DNA of 64,000 nt from positions 2,418,001 to 2,482,000 of the forward strand of contig OZ014423.1 in NCBI GenBank assembly GCA_963965975.1, read 5' to 3'. The position numbers and the translations under genes were made by a program. Under the pieces are notes generated by a model. It did not search any database. It was not told the origin of the DNA and saw nothing but the letters and a program-made list of their open reading frames with translations. Source of the DNA: Xestospongia bergquistia (Eukaryota; Porifera; Demospongiae; Haplosclerida; Petrosiidae). Below are positions 25,052-48,246 of this stretch, one piece after another. How positions within the stretch are numbered: the first letter of the stretch is position 1; each line of letters opens with the position of its first letter.

Positions 25052-28000
25052 TCATTGGTAACAAAGATATTTTACCAAATCAGTGAACTGGTCTTGACAA
25101 GCAAGTCTTATTTTCTCAACAGTTGCTGGACTACAAAATTCAAAGTATCCATAAAGACCATTGTCAGCTCTTGCACTCTTCACTGCTTCTTTAATAGCAA
25201 AGAAAACTGATGCAGCCAAAAAAAGAGGTGGCTCTCCAATACCCTACCAAAATTAACTACCACTCAAAAAAACTATAATTACCGTACTTACTTTGGAAGA
25301 GAAAATAGCCTTTGGGTTAGGACAGCGATCAAGCAAGGTCACATTTAATTCAATAGGAACATCACTACATCCAGGTATTTTGTAGGTATTAGGTCCCTGA
25401 GTGTACAGTGTGCCATCTTTCAAAAACACACGTTCTTCCATTGTGAACCATCCTAGTCCTTGTGTAAAAGCTCCTTCAACTTGACCAATATCAATGGCAG
25501 GATTTAGACTATTGCCCACGTCCATTATAAGATCTGTACGCAATACCTATAATAACATAATAGCTATCATTTATACTATACATTTTGTTGATGATAATAA
25601 TAGCTAAACTGCATAGAGTTAATACAAGTATACATTTTTATTATTTACTATACATACTTGAAAATTTCCAGTGAGTGTATCCACTTCAACAACTAAACAT
25701 CCAGCACCATATGTATGATAAAGGAAAACATTTCCTCTGGCATCCTCACCATCATTGAAGTTTATTCCAAATTTTGGTGTTTTATAGAATCCTTGAGCAG
25801 AGAGATTAACTCGATTTAAATATGCCCGTTGAACCTGGATGCCAAGATTTGTATAATATACAATAGCATTTACATCAACTGCCATACCCATTCTTCCCAG
25901 CTTGCAAAAGGATCTTCTTCTATAAAAGGTTTTAGCCTCTCCATGATCTGATCACAAGCATTCTATTGATACAGGTAAAACAAGTTGACCATAAAAACTT
26001 TATGTATATATATATATTATATATATATATATGTATATGTATATGTATATGTATATATGTATATATGTATGTATGTATGTATGTATGATATGTATGTATA
26101 CATACATACATACATACACACACACATATATATGAATAGATACCTTAACAGCCATTCCATTAAAATCAGTTGAAACAGAAGCTGATGTAGGGGTTGTGTT
26201 TGGCACTTTATCAGTGCTTGTTTCAGTGATGTGAATCTTATCAATAGGAATAGACAAACAATGAGCACAAACCTGAACCATCTTAGTATGTAGACCCTGT
26301 CATTAATTGTTAGAGATTATAATCAATTTTAACAGGTGTCTTACCTGTCCCATTTCAACTCCTCCATGAGTTAGTAGTACAGACCCATCAGTATAGACAT
26401 GAACAAGTGCTCCTGCTTGATTTAGGGTTAAAAACTCAAAGTATCCCAGTCCATGAATTGTAGGCACAACAGCAATTCCTCTTTTTTTCCAACGATTATT
26501 CCTAGAGGAGCAAGTTTACAAAATTACTATAAATATACATTTAAAGTTTACTTATTGAATTCTTCTATTTCCTTCTTTTTTTCATTGTAGCTACATTTCT
26601 CAAGTAGAGTTGTCCAGCATCGTGATAGAGTACAATTCTCTACTTTCATACCACCAAGAAACTCTTGACCATCTTTCACAAAGTTTAGTTCCTGTATTTT
26701 GGCCTTTTCCATTTCTAGTGTGTCAGCAACATGAGACATAACTGTCTCCATTAAAAAAAGAGCTTCAGGTACACCAAATCCTCTCATAGCAGTATTTGAA
26801 GGAAGATTTGTTTTACAAACGTAACCATTAACTTTGACATTAGGTACATGGTATGAGCCCTGTGCACTCAATAATGCAGCCTCCATTACCTATGTGATAA
26901 AGTCAATAAATATTACTTTTCATACACAAATCTTGACATACATGAATAGATAAGTCTATTGAAGCACCACCATTAAGATATAAATCAATATTTAGAGCTT
27001 TTAGCCCTCCATTTTTAGTGAAGCCAACCTAATTAGAAAGTAAAGGCATTATTTTTTAGACAAAGCACATCAGTAGAAAAGTATAGCATCTCTAATTATA
27101 TTATGCTGATGTGTCTTGCCTTGTACTTTCCCAGAAAAGGGTGTCGACCTCCAGTATTCATCATATCTTCATTCCTATCCAACATGAGACGAACTGGAAT
27201 GCGAACTCTGTTTTTAGAGAATATTTTTACTGATTCTTATAATAATATATGTAACTAACTTTTCAGCAGCTACTGCTACTGCTGAATATGGTATATCACA
27301 TCGTGATTCTTTCCCACCAAAACCACCACCTACATCAGTAATATTAATTCAAGGATTATAACTTTTCACAATGTCTCACCAATTCTCTTCAGTTTTACAA
27401 CTATTTTATTTGCTGATACTCCCAAAGCTTGAGACACAAACTTCTGACACTCTGTTGGATTCTGAGTGGATGCAATAATCTCAATCTCATTATCTTCATT
27501 CTTTGGAATAACAAGACAAGCACATGTCTCCATATAAAATTGTTCCTGCCCTCCTATTCTCATTTGTCCTTCCACTTGATAGTCTGATGTACTTAATGCT
27601 GTTTTGACATCACCATGCTTTATATGACGTTCAGGCTGATAGAACATATTTGCTGCTATAGCATCCTATATAAAAAGTTTATACAATTTGTATAACATGT
27701 CCAGATTAATAAATAAACTTTACTTCAATAGTCAGTACTGCATGTAGTTCATTATATGTCACCTTGACAGATCTAGCAGCTCTTTGAGCTATAGACTTAT
27801 TCTTTGCTACTACAATACCAATAATTTGTCCCACAGAAGTAACTTTGTTTTCATCAGTTCCATCAGCAAAGAGGAGGTCATCTCCACATAGACCAACAAG
27901 ATTACTACCTGGTACATCTTTAGCTGATACATAGGCAAGAACACCCTAGTAGTAAATTAATCATATTAATAAGTCTTCACATTCACAACAGTGTACCTCT

Positions 28001-31000
28001 ATTGTTTCTAGTGCTGAAGTGTCCACACTGATAGTTGCATGAGCTGATTTACTTAATACAAGACCAGCATATGCTTCACCATCAATATGAGGTATGTCAT
28101 CTACATACCTAGGCAAGAGATGGCATAAATAGTGCAACCATGTCGTACCTTGCTTCTCCAGTGGCTTGCTGTAATGCTGATAAATGCATCACTGGCTGAC
28201 CAATAGAGAGAGTAGCTGTCACTGATTGGAAACCTTGACTACCTTTAACTGGCCCATGAGGTAGCCTCTGACAATACACTAAATGATCACATGTCATATT
28301 ATAATCATTATGTTTTACTTGTGTTGCACTTCTCTCTTGATCAATAATGTCTGAAGGACTAAGGTTAGATAACACTTGTAAATAGAACTTGTAAAAGAAA
28401 GAAAGACATAAACTCAGTCGATAGTCTATCATTCCTCCCTCATCAGTAATATTAGGAGATAAGAAAAGAAGTTCCTCTGATAAACTTTGACTAACCAATT
28501 CCATTAAGTCCTTATTCCACTTTCTGAAATAATTCAGCAGTATCTTTAATTTCTATTTATAAACCAACCTTCCGATCATTTTTTTCTGTGTTTGTGTCAT
28601 CATGACAACTGAAGAACATATACCACCAAACACCAATCGACACTCTCTGATTGTTAATTTTTTGGTCTCATCTGTTTTCATCCAGAGACAACCATTGACT
28701 ATAGCTTTGTCTAAATGTTTCCTACGAGACTGCTTGTATACAGCAATATGTTCACTCTATAACAATAATTGTCATATTAAAATATACCAACATGTTAATA
28801 CAATATCTTAACCTCATTTGAGAAAGGAATGAGAATTGATATTAGAACTTCATCTTTCGATAAATGTATATTGCCATTATTGATAGTTACTTCTCTTTGA
28901 CAATCTATGTAAAACAATTATTTTAGAGTATTATTGTACATTACTGACTTTTTGATGCTATTTTAAGTTTAGCTTTTATACCCACTAGTACTGGTATAAG
29001 ATCAGATGTTCCACTGCCAGTCATGATATTACCACCAACAGTCTATCATAGAAACCATAATTTTAATCACATAAACAAAAAAACTTACAGCCATATTTTT
29101 TATTTGAGGTCCAGCAAACCAGTGTAGCATTTCCAGTACAGCATTAAATGACTTAGTTTTGGAATCTATTTAACAATTGAATCATTTAATTTCTATGTTC
29201 TTAATGATAACCTGGTAATGATTTTACAATCTCTTTGAGTTTAGCTTCTAACTGAGCTATTGTAACAACAGAACCTATTAACAGTCCATCTTCATGGACT
29301 TCAAGAACATGGAGTTCTGGTATATGAGTCACTGATATTAGAATGGGACAGCATATACCCTGACGCATGTTAAGTCCTAGGATATATTATATCAAACCAC
29401 TATATATATATTTATACATATGAATATGCATATATATATTTGCCTTATAACATACCTATAGTTAAACATCCAGCTACTATCTGATTCTCCTTTTTCTCTT
29501 TATAATTGGAAAATTTGTCTCTTAGAGTGAGCAATTGATGCAGAGTGACAGGTCGATACCAGTGCACTCTAGATCCTTGTATAAAAAGTGGAGACCTTGT
29601 TGCATTGACCTAAAAAGTATAAGATAATGGTATGTGCCTTAATAATTTATCCTTACTTTCAATTCAGGAGGAAAGATAACTTCTTGTGTTGGATCTAGAT
29701 CAGAGTCACATGCAGTAGTAGCAGATACCTGGTGCAGTCTATACTGAAAAATCAAGTAATTTATTTTATACCTGGCTATCACTGCTTTTGCTACCATTAC
29801 TACAAGAACAATCTTGACAGAAGACTCTGTAACTATCAAGAATAGAACGATATCCAGTACATCGACACAGATTACCTTAAGTAATAAGTATATGTTAAAA
29901 TTTTTGCGTGTAAAATCTCTTACCATGAAATGCCTCTTCCATTTCAAATTGAGTTGGCTGTGACTTATTACGTAGCAATGTATACATTGACATGACCATA
30001 CCAGGTGTACAAAACCCACATTGACTACCATGACTACGAGCTATCTGCTCCTATATAGAAGATTAGTAAAAGATTCTTGAACATGTATATTATCATTCAT
30101 GTTATTACATCACCTGACAAGGATGTAATTTGGTATGAGTACTACCAATGCCCTCCACAGTAGTAACAGATAGTCCATCCAGTGAGCAAATAGGTATAAG
30201 ACAAGCATTAGCAGATATATGTCTACAAGTCATGTAGTGGATATCTATGTATATCAATGTGTACCTGATTAAGTCAGTATTAGGAAAATATTGAGAGAGC
30301 ATTACTGTACAAGCACCACAGCCTCCTTCACCACATCCTTGCTTACTACCAGTTAATTGTACTAGAAAGAATAGCATGTTAAATAATCCTTTTATGAACT
30401 TTGGTATATGAGATCATGGGACGTAAATCTCAGTATATGCATAAATTATTGTATTTTGATAATAATCAGTAAATAATTAAAGGAAAAGTAACTGCAGCAG
30501 GAAATACTGACTCTTACAAAGCAGTTTGGTAATATAATTAAATGGAAATTAGTCACCTATCTAATTGAATGATATTTGAATCCTTATTTATTGATTGACT
30601 TGCTCAATTAACTTTATAGTGATTATTAGTACACAAGCTGGAGGTGAACTTATCTCTAGTTAGATTATATATATACAAATTTCGAATTAAAACTGTCATA
30701 AATAAAAGAGATCTTTGCAAATGTGATATGATCCATAACTATATCTGGACATAGCTCTTTTACTCCTGAATTGACAACAATATTTCAATTCACGTAATTA
30801 TATATAGTGCATGCTACAGATTTATTCAGGAAATTGTACAGTTTGCAATTGAACAAACTCAGACAAATAAGAAATGAGATTGCATGATTAACTAAGTGAA
30901 GCATTTTAGCTATTATAACTGGTAGTACTATGCAATTTTATGTAACATCACTAGTATGTATATATGGATAATCAGATATGCAATGTCATGAAACTCAATT

Positions 31001-32212
31001 TATCTGAGGTTAAATTAGTTCTTAAAAATTATTATTTGTAAACTTAAACTAAAAACAACAGAGAGGTTGAAAGTCCACATTCAAGATTTTAATGGATGAC
31101 TGAACATCTAAATGGTTACAGATACTCGAAGTGGAGTTTAGAAATTATACACAAAGTAAGAAATGAGATCTTTAGGTGTGTCAGAATGTTGGTAAATGAG
31201 CGAGATTGTGGACTGGATATGCAATAACTTTTATCAAGAGCGAAATCATGCATACGCTTATATTCATGTTTTGCTTTAACTATTACTTCTCTTGACTTGT
31301 TCTTTGAATATAATTAGGTTTAAACTTTCTGCTTAAACATATTCAAAGAAATAAACAATAAACAAAAGTTGAAGCAAAATAAAAATCAAAAAGCAGTTAG
31401 AAAGCAAAGAATAAACTATTCTAATAACTATTACTTAGGCAAAACCCTTCCTGGGGAGACAGATACAGCCAACATCTGTTTATCAAATATTGCTGATCTT
31501 TACTATATATAATTAAATATACAAATAGTATTAGGAGACGTTTCAACAGTAGAAGAGCTACAATAAATAAATTATGCAAACAAGTAAATAAACATTATTT
31601 ACCAAACTAAAAACAAATAGGATGAAAAATATGTATCACAAATGAGATAGCTTGCTATGCTGGTATACATAATACCACATACATTAGACACATAATGAAT
31701 TGATAAGTTACAAGCACTTGCATATATTAACTGAGGTGATAAAGCAATTTAGATATCACAGTAGTCTGCATAATACTTTGATTAGGCAAGGGCGCTCCCG
31801 CCCGTTCGGCTATAGTGAAGCGAAGAGGCGACAGCGTCAGACTAGGATCACTGCACATGTGGGTTGTTCATCGAAACTCTAAAACTACAGAAGAGCCGAC
31901 AAGTTATCGTAGTTCTTTTGTTTGTTGTAGAAAATTGTCGACGCAATTACAATCGTGCATGCTTGGTAATGCAAAAACGTGTATGTGGACTCTTATAATA
32001 AATATCAAATGCAATTGTTTTAAAATTAGCTTACATGATTCTCTTAAATAACTAAGCAAATTATTCTCTGGATCTGGATTTACAAGAAGCACCTATATAC
32101 AGAGTGTAGTGTCAAATGCAGTATATGTATAGACAATATATATTAAAAATTTAATGATACATACTTTTTCCCCATTGACAAAGAAGCAAATTGCAGAACT
32201 TGCAGTCTCCAT
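25052..32212 (-). CDS. XDH: Xanthine dehydrogenase, copy 1
   Basis: Molybdenum-flavin enzyme oxidising hypoxanthine and xanthine to urate. Twenty-seven exons join in consistent phase (first 32165-32212, 32035-32092, 30265-30361, 30114-30222, 29924-30050; last 25052-25243) giving 1328 residues; the bovine enzyme has 1332. Domains in order: 2Fe-2S ferredoxin ([14 protein letters not shown]), second 2Fe-2S domain ([10 protein letters not shown] and CRCTGYR), FAD domain ([19 protein letters not shown]), molybdopterin domains. Active-site blocks are kept: Gln in [10 protein letters not shown], Glu in GGFGGKES, Arg in [10 protein letters not shown] and Glu in GIGEPPLF, equivalent to bovine Gln767, Glu802, Arg880 and Glu1261. 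The Glu/Arg pair distinguishes xanthine dehydrogenase from aldehyde oxidase. One intron has a GC donor (27118-27119). Intron 2 (30362-32034) is unusually long. Confidence 0.95.
26004..26130. repeat. AT/GTAT microsatellite in a xanthine dehydrogenase 1 intron
   Basis: A run of AT, GTAT and CATA units, homologous in place to 38417-38575 in copy 2 but with different repeat structure, while the bordering exons differ by only a few bases. Confidence 0.9.
30655..31570 (+). repeat. Intron 2 segment inverted relative to copy 2
   Basis: Read on the opposite strand, this matches 44705-45560 in intron 2 of the second xanthine dehydrogenase. Matches include TTATTGCATATCCAGT, GAGTATCTGTAA and CAGATATGCAATGTCATG. 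Flanking exons are in the same orientation in both genes, so only this block is flipped. Confidence 0.8.
31780..31850. other. Short GC-rich patch in intron 2
   Basis: A stretch around GGCGCTCCCGCCCGTTCGG stands out from the AT-rich background and is absent from the matching part of copy 2. I do not recognise it: no tRNA cloverleaf, no splice-bounded open frame and no known repeat. It could be a tiny foreign insert or the end of a mobile element. Confidence 0.3.
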
Positions 32213-33082
32213 CTTCTTCTAGATCCAAGACATTATTTCGCATATAGGGTGCTTAATATAAACAACTAACTGCATATGAATACAATTAAGATTTTTATTT
32301 GTGATCAAATACATTCATAGACAAACACAACTATAGCCCCTCCTTAAAAGGAATGGAAGAGGCTGCATGCATAGCTATGCAAGACTACATTTATAAATCG
32401 TCACAGATTTCACTGATATGTGACTGGCAGCATTCAGATAGTATGCTATTTGGTCAAGACCCAACTATTGTTATAGTTAATATCTGTATGACTTTCTTAT
32501 TTCCTCTCTTGCCCAATAACAGTCTGCTTCATAGATATTGCAAGTAATTTTCAGATCAAGAAAAGGAAATAGATAAGTTAGATATAATTTAATGTAAAAT
32601 AAAACAATAATAATTTAGTGAACAGTTTAAGAGCAAGTGCATATATCAACTAAAATTAAACATCTTTGAAGTACTTAATTAGAGTACTATCAAGACTAAG
32701 GCAATATTTCCTCTTTGAATAACCACAAGAAAATAATAATTGGAGTTTGGTTCATGTATATTACAGGCAAATAGCTAAGAAAGAGGTAAACTGCAATGAT
32801 TCAAAGTGAATGTACTTCAGTCTGTTAGACTTGGAGTTCACCTCTTTATAAGTGTTTAAAAATGACTTCATTATATAGTGTTTAAAGTAGTATATACATT
32901 GAATACTTCCAAAGATACTGTTACACTCAGTAAAAACAAATTCAAATTCCTGTGTTGTGAGGTTGACAAATCAGACCTTCGTCATTTACCAAAAAAAACA
33001 ACATATTGCTATACTCCAACTCTTGGTAATGAGAACTATATTTATGGGATGTATATATATATATATACACATGTATATATAT

Positions 33083-33180
33083 GTGACCTGATTTGCAAAA
33101 ATGTTTTAACATTGTTTTATTTCATAAATCAGGTCACAAATGTTTTGACAGAAGTGGTCCCTTTTTGCAAAACAGGTCAC
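33083..33180. mobile_element. 98-bp foldback (MITE-like) element
   Basis: The ends are inverted repeats: GTGACCTGATTTGCAAAAA on the left and, in reverse, GTGACCTGTTTTGCAAAAA on the right, flanked by AT/TA runs. This is consistent with TA-targeting insertion, but the simple-sequence flanks make the target duplication ambiguous. Family is not assigned. Confidence 0.6.
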
Positions 33181-33229
33181 ATATATGTATGTATGCATAT
33201 ATGCATGTATATATGCATCCTATGAATGT

Positions 33230-33620
33230 GTCATGTTACTCTCTTTGTTTTGATAGTGAATATCAACTTATAATAATAAATGTAATTAACAGCTTTCCTT
33301 TGTACCACACAAGTTGACTTTGAAGAAACAATCTATTTATTTAAGCAATTGACAGAGGAAAAATTGACGTTCTACCTCAATTTCCTTTGTTGCATTATCT
33401 TATGATAATTATGATTTTAATAATGATATCACTATTATTCAGACATTTAGTTATTTAATTACAAATACTATATATCACATTTGGCCTGTAAAAATCATAC
33501 ATAAAATTAATTACACAACCATTTCATAAAAATCTAACTTACAACCTCAGGAAAGATTACTAACACTTAATTGGAAATGTAATAACAATTCACAAAATAT
33601 AGCAAAACATAATAACTACT
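33230..33620. repeat. Dispersed repeat, copy 1
   Basis: Similar to 63620-64000 in the same orientation. Both carry GTACCACACAAGTTG and, further right, AAAATCATACATA and CATTTCATAAAAA-type blocks. It is diverged and ends are undefined. No coding capacity. Confidence 0.55.
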
Positions 33621-33689
33621 TTTGGTTCAGATTATATACAATAGCTTGTTTTTATACCTACAATCTTGTATTATTCTTTTCCAACGTTG

Positions 33690-34440
33690 TTCAATATGAC
33701 ATTCATACATTATGCCCCAAAACTACCATTAAAGTTGTATTGTGATGCTTCCTCAGTAGGAATTGGAGCAGTGTTATCACATGTTATGAAAGATGGCACT
33801 GAAAGACCAATAGCATATGCTTCAAGGTCATTATCCAAAGCTGAAAGGAATTATTCTCAGATAGAGAGAGAAGCTTTAAGTATAGTGTGGGGAATTATAG
33901 TAAGTTTCAGACCTATCTCTATCTAAACAAGTTTACATTGGTCACAGACCACAAACCTTTGACCATACTGTTCAATCCAGACAAAGCAATACCACATGCA
34001 GTATTAGCATCTGGAAGAATCCAGAGATAGGCACTCTTTTTAATGGATTATAGATACCACATTCAATTTCACCAAACATGGAAATGCTGATACATTGTCA
34101 AGGTTCCCATTAAAAGATACAACACAGAAAGCAATAGGTATTGTCGCATCAGTACAGCAGCAACAATTTGAGGAGATACAAGTCTCAACAAAACAAATTG
34201 CAGAGAGCATCCGCAAGAACCCATTGCTAGCAAAGATACTCAGCTGTGCAAAAACGGCGTGGCCAGAATAAATAAGCGCTGAACAACAACTATATTACCA
34301 ACACAGACAAGAATTAACCTTTGAAGAAAATTGTTTACTGAAAGGAATGCAAGTAGTTATACCACTAGATTTGCGAGAGAACGTGTTGAACTTGCTGCAT
34401 GAAACACATCCAGGAATAGTAAGGATGAAAGCACTGTCCA
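33690..34440 (+). mobile_element. Fossil Ty3/Gypsy LTR retrotransposon fragment
   Basis: Remnant of the pol region only. The RNase H part is recognisable from LYCDASSVGIGAVLSHV and AYASRSLSKAERNYSQIERE, followed by weaker sequence and a piece resembling the zinc-binding start of an integrase. No gag, protease, reverse transcriptase or LTRs are visible. It is broken and clearly incapable of activity. The level of decay suggests an old insertion. Confidence 0.75.
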
Positions 34441-34449
34441 GGTCTTATG

Positions 34450-34860
34450 CGTGACATTATGCTCTCTAGTCTATGTGTATCCTGTGCAACTACTACTCAT
34501 GAAGAGTATAGCCAAGCTATATAGGTCGACTAACAAGGCATATTAAGCCAGGAGGAAAACTTATCCTCGATAGTGTTGAAGGAACAGGGGAACACTGATA
34601 TTATTGTGTTGGAGCAGAGAAATTTTATTCTCTAAGTGTCACTCCAGAGTTAATCAATGATGTTTTAAGAAGAAAAGGGTACAAAGACATCAATATTAAT
34701 CATCAAGCTTGACGAGTAATATTGATGTCTTTGTATCCTTTGTAACTTAAGTTAGTGAAGGTACTATAGGTACTAAAGCTGCTATGGCAACATTAGCTGT
34801 TGCTACTCTTTTTACAGTTGCCACTAAGATATAGCATACAGTTTTAACATTGTATGGCAT
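34450..34860 (+). pseudogene. NNMT/PNMT/TEMT-family methyltransferase fragment
   Basis: Two overlapping frames spell the second half of a small-molecule N-methyltransferase: LCVSCATTTHEEYSQAI, then RHIKPGGKLILDSVEG, then YYCVGAEKFYSLSV and NDVLRRKGYKDIN. The KPGG motif and the Y-x-VG-x-x-KF block are typical of nicotinamide and related N-methyltransferases. There is a frameshift near 34524 and a stop at about 34596-34598, and the N-terminal half is absent. After the hairpin a further open piece (ATLAVATLFTVATKI, ending near 34839) may be a degenerate final exon or unrelated. Confidence 0.6.
34680..34735. repeat. Hairpin at the end of the methyltransferase fragment
   Basis: Perfect 19-bp arms at 34680-34698 and 34717-34735 separated by 18 bases. 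One arm is the coding sequence for the YKDIN residues; the other is its reversed copy. Confidence 0.85.
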
Positions 34861-34959
34861 ATAATTAAAATATGTTATCAAAGTATCTTATTTTAGTAAA
34901 ATAGAAAAAAATTGAAAATTAATTTTGATATTTAAAACTATAATAATTTTGTTAAGACA

Positions 34960-35330
34960 AGATTTTATTATATATACATGACTATATACAATTTTCAATT
35001 TTAGTTACACCAGAGTTTGAAGTAAATACACAAAGTTTTGCAGTGTTAAAATAGATTGGTTGTTTCAACTAACTCAGGATCATTTAGGTTTCATACAAAC
35101 CTACAAAATACATTGAAACATATGCTGTTTTGATTACTAATTACATTGTAGTCTACAGTTCACAACTTCAACAAATGACTCCTTTGACATGACATGTATG
35201 TGGTATGTATGTAGGACTGTCCTACCATAAATTCCATAGTGATAGCCCTACGTAGGTCAGCATCCATGATAATTCTTGTATCTAACTAATAGACATTAAA
35301 CAGAATGTTCATAACTCTGACAATCAGGCA
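34960..35330. repeat. Dispersed repeat shared with the second xanthine dehydrogenase intron
   Basis: Similar in order and orientation to 45780-46113 plus 47587-47650. Landmarks are TTTGATTACTAATTAC, TGTAGGACTGTCCT and ATCTAACTAATAGAC-like sequence. Here it is not interrupted, so it serves as an empty site for the hAT element at 46114-47578. Confidence 0.6.
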
Positions 35331-35584
35331 GTCAGGCAGCTGGTTCTATGAGGCAAGTAGCATAGTACTGCCTATATATAGCAATGACATGATGTTCTAT
35401 TTTCTTATTATTTTATTACACTATACAATAACTTGAAGTTGAAGACTTATAAAGAATATTTTTACCCCGAAAGGCATGTTTTCACATGAGGTATCTGCTT
35501 TTGTGAGTCTTATTTTAAGCGCTTTAACAATGAACAGAACTAGATTCAAAATTACATTTTATTAATGCTATCTAATGTAAAAAT

Positions 35585-35960
35585 ATCGTGGGCGTGAGTA
35601 ACTTCAAGCATGAAAGTGAAGGTTAGTTCTGTTACAAAGAGCTATGGTTTTAATGATAGTGATGTACAAACATTACTGCCAAGGTATGAATAACTGCAAT
35701 AAAATAATTTGTTAATGTGGATCTGTTAACTTGTACTCAGTTCTTGATTGTTGTCACACACATTCATCATCACAATATCAATTCAATCCAAAAGTTGTTT
35801 GTCATATCCAGTCCCATGGACTGGATATGACAAACAACTTTTGGATTGGATATAGACATACACTTTACAATAGAGACAAAATTCTCAGATGTTGCGTAGC
35901 TAATGAAGTTTATCCTGAAGTTGTCATCAGTGATATATGTACTTTTATTCATTTTTGTAA
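35585..35960 (+). pseudogene. Guanine deaminase fragment (start and parts of exons 2-3)
   Basis: Sequence matching guanine deaminase from just before its start codon (CTTCAAGCATGAAAGTG), then most of exon 1 missing, the end of exon 2 (AAGAGCTATGGTTTTAATG) and a damaged exon 3 that has lost the PGFVDTHIH zinc site and contains a foldback. Nothing of exons 4-14 remains. It lies left of xanthine dehydrogenase 2 on the plus strand, the same relative arrangement as copy 1. Confidence 0.85.
35784..35848. repeat. Hairpin made of guanine deaminase exon 3 sequence
   Basis: Perfect 29-bp arms (35784-35812 and 35820-35848) around a 7-base loop. The right arm is normal coding sequence of guanine deaminase (the TGYDKQLLDW segment); the left arm is the same stretch reversed, replacing upstream exon sequence. 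Confidence 0.92.
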
Positions 35961-35980
35961 GGCAGCTGGAAGATATTAGA

Positions 35981-37189
35981 ATGAAATTAGAAATGAATTA
36001 AATAATCAATATTGCTGTAAAGTAAAATAATAATAAAGAAAATCATGATAATGAGATATTTGTTCTTAATAATTATACAGTTTTCACTAGTACTCTAGAA
36101 GTTAGTTGTTTCTTCTAAGTCATCAAGTACAACTACTGTACATCAGCAGATAATTACAATCTTGTTTTTGGATGTTAAATGTCTTTGTAATAGGATAAAA
36201 TGAAAAAGACTTGTCTTACCTCACCATATAGAACATTAGGGACTACAAGCTCATAAAGTACTAGTAGTGGCATTTGCTTTACTTTAAGGTAGTGTCTAAA
36301 GTGAACAGAACACCACACTTTAATTACCAAGTTTTGATCACCATGCAAATTTTCCAGTTATACAATAATTAGATAAAAAAGTAATGTTAGTATAGCTATG
36401 TTATGTGATTAATATGCATGCATGAGTATACGTATGACAGTCATTAGTTTCTATATATAGTGATGTATAAAGTTAAAGGACTAGTAAACAGGTACAATAT
36501 ATGCATAGATTGTTAAGTTCATTGAGTCAGGTATTAATAAAAACATACAGATTTACTATAAACTTGTTGCACAATGGCACTAGCCATATATGTGAGGGAT
36601 AAAAGAAACATCATCAAATGTAATTTATGTAATGCTTATACCTACCTGGCCTATGTATTATATATAGCAAATGTTATAGTATCTGCATATCCAGAAAGCA
36701 AGTTGAGAATCTATATATGATCATGATGTTTCCTAGTAGGTCATGCATTTCAAGCGATTCTTATATTATTAATTAGCATATACTTAGAGTATAGAGAGCT
36801 AAATAATGTAAAAAATTAATATAAGTATCTGTAAGCTATTGTATATATGTATGTACATTGTATCATGTCTGTTTATCAATCATCATCACCATGTACACAC
36901 ATATATATAGAAGAGGAAAACTGATGAGTGACATGAAGCTAAAATAAGAAATCAGAGGCAGACCTAAAAGAGGATATTATTAGAGCTGCTTATAAAGAGA
37001 GAGGTTATCATACCTTAATTTTTCTTAGTTTTGTAAAATGTCTATTGACAAATATGTATCATTAGTAGTCCTTTATTTTATTTATCATATTTTTACCAAG
37101 TGTTATAATATGATGTATATAATATTTTTGCATAATTTTCCATGTTTGCCAACTTTGTTGTAATAACCAGTTTACATATATAAAGACAA
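35981..37189. other. Non-coding spacer
   Basis: AT-rich sequence with no recognisable gene or element. It ends where duplication with the region beginning about 24775 starts. Confidence 0.5.
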
Positions 37190-37467
37190 ATTTAATTTGA
37201 TATAGATAAATTATATCAAGACAGCAATGTATCAGACCTACAGTCTTTATACAATCAAATCTATTAATAATTAATATAAAAACTAAAAATTATCTACTTT
37301 ACTTGTAATATGTATACATGTTTTCAAAATCAATCTTTGATAAAGTAAACTAGTCCTAATACTTACAATTAATCTACTAAAACTTTATACTTATAATTAT
37401 TATGGCACAATGTTCCAATCATTTTCAATCTTCCCTTTAACCTATTATGACAAAGCATGATAGTATG

Positions 37468-48246
<10,779 letters not shown>

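Larger units (their letters stand above)
32213..33660. other. Spacer upstream of xanthine dehydrogenase 1
   Basis: The first ~40 bases resemble the flank upstream of copy 2 (48247-48290) and should hold promoter sequence. The rest is non-coding, with a foldback element at 33083-33180 and a dispersed repeat from about 33230. Open frames here have no domains. Confidence 0.5.

Noticed and set aside
25932-26281. Tyr-Ile and His-Thr-rich frames in the AT/GTAT microsatellite
   Set aside because: Repeat artefacts overlapping an intron of xanthine dehydrogenase; only the exon part (26144-26296) is real coding sequence.
31700-32092. Plus-strand open frames around the first two exons of xanthine dehydrogenase 1
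   Set aside because: No domain, overlap with real minus-strand exon 2, and absent in the matching part of copy 2.
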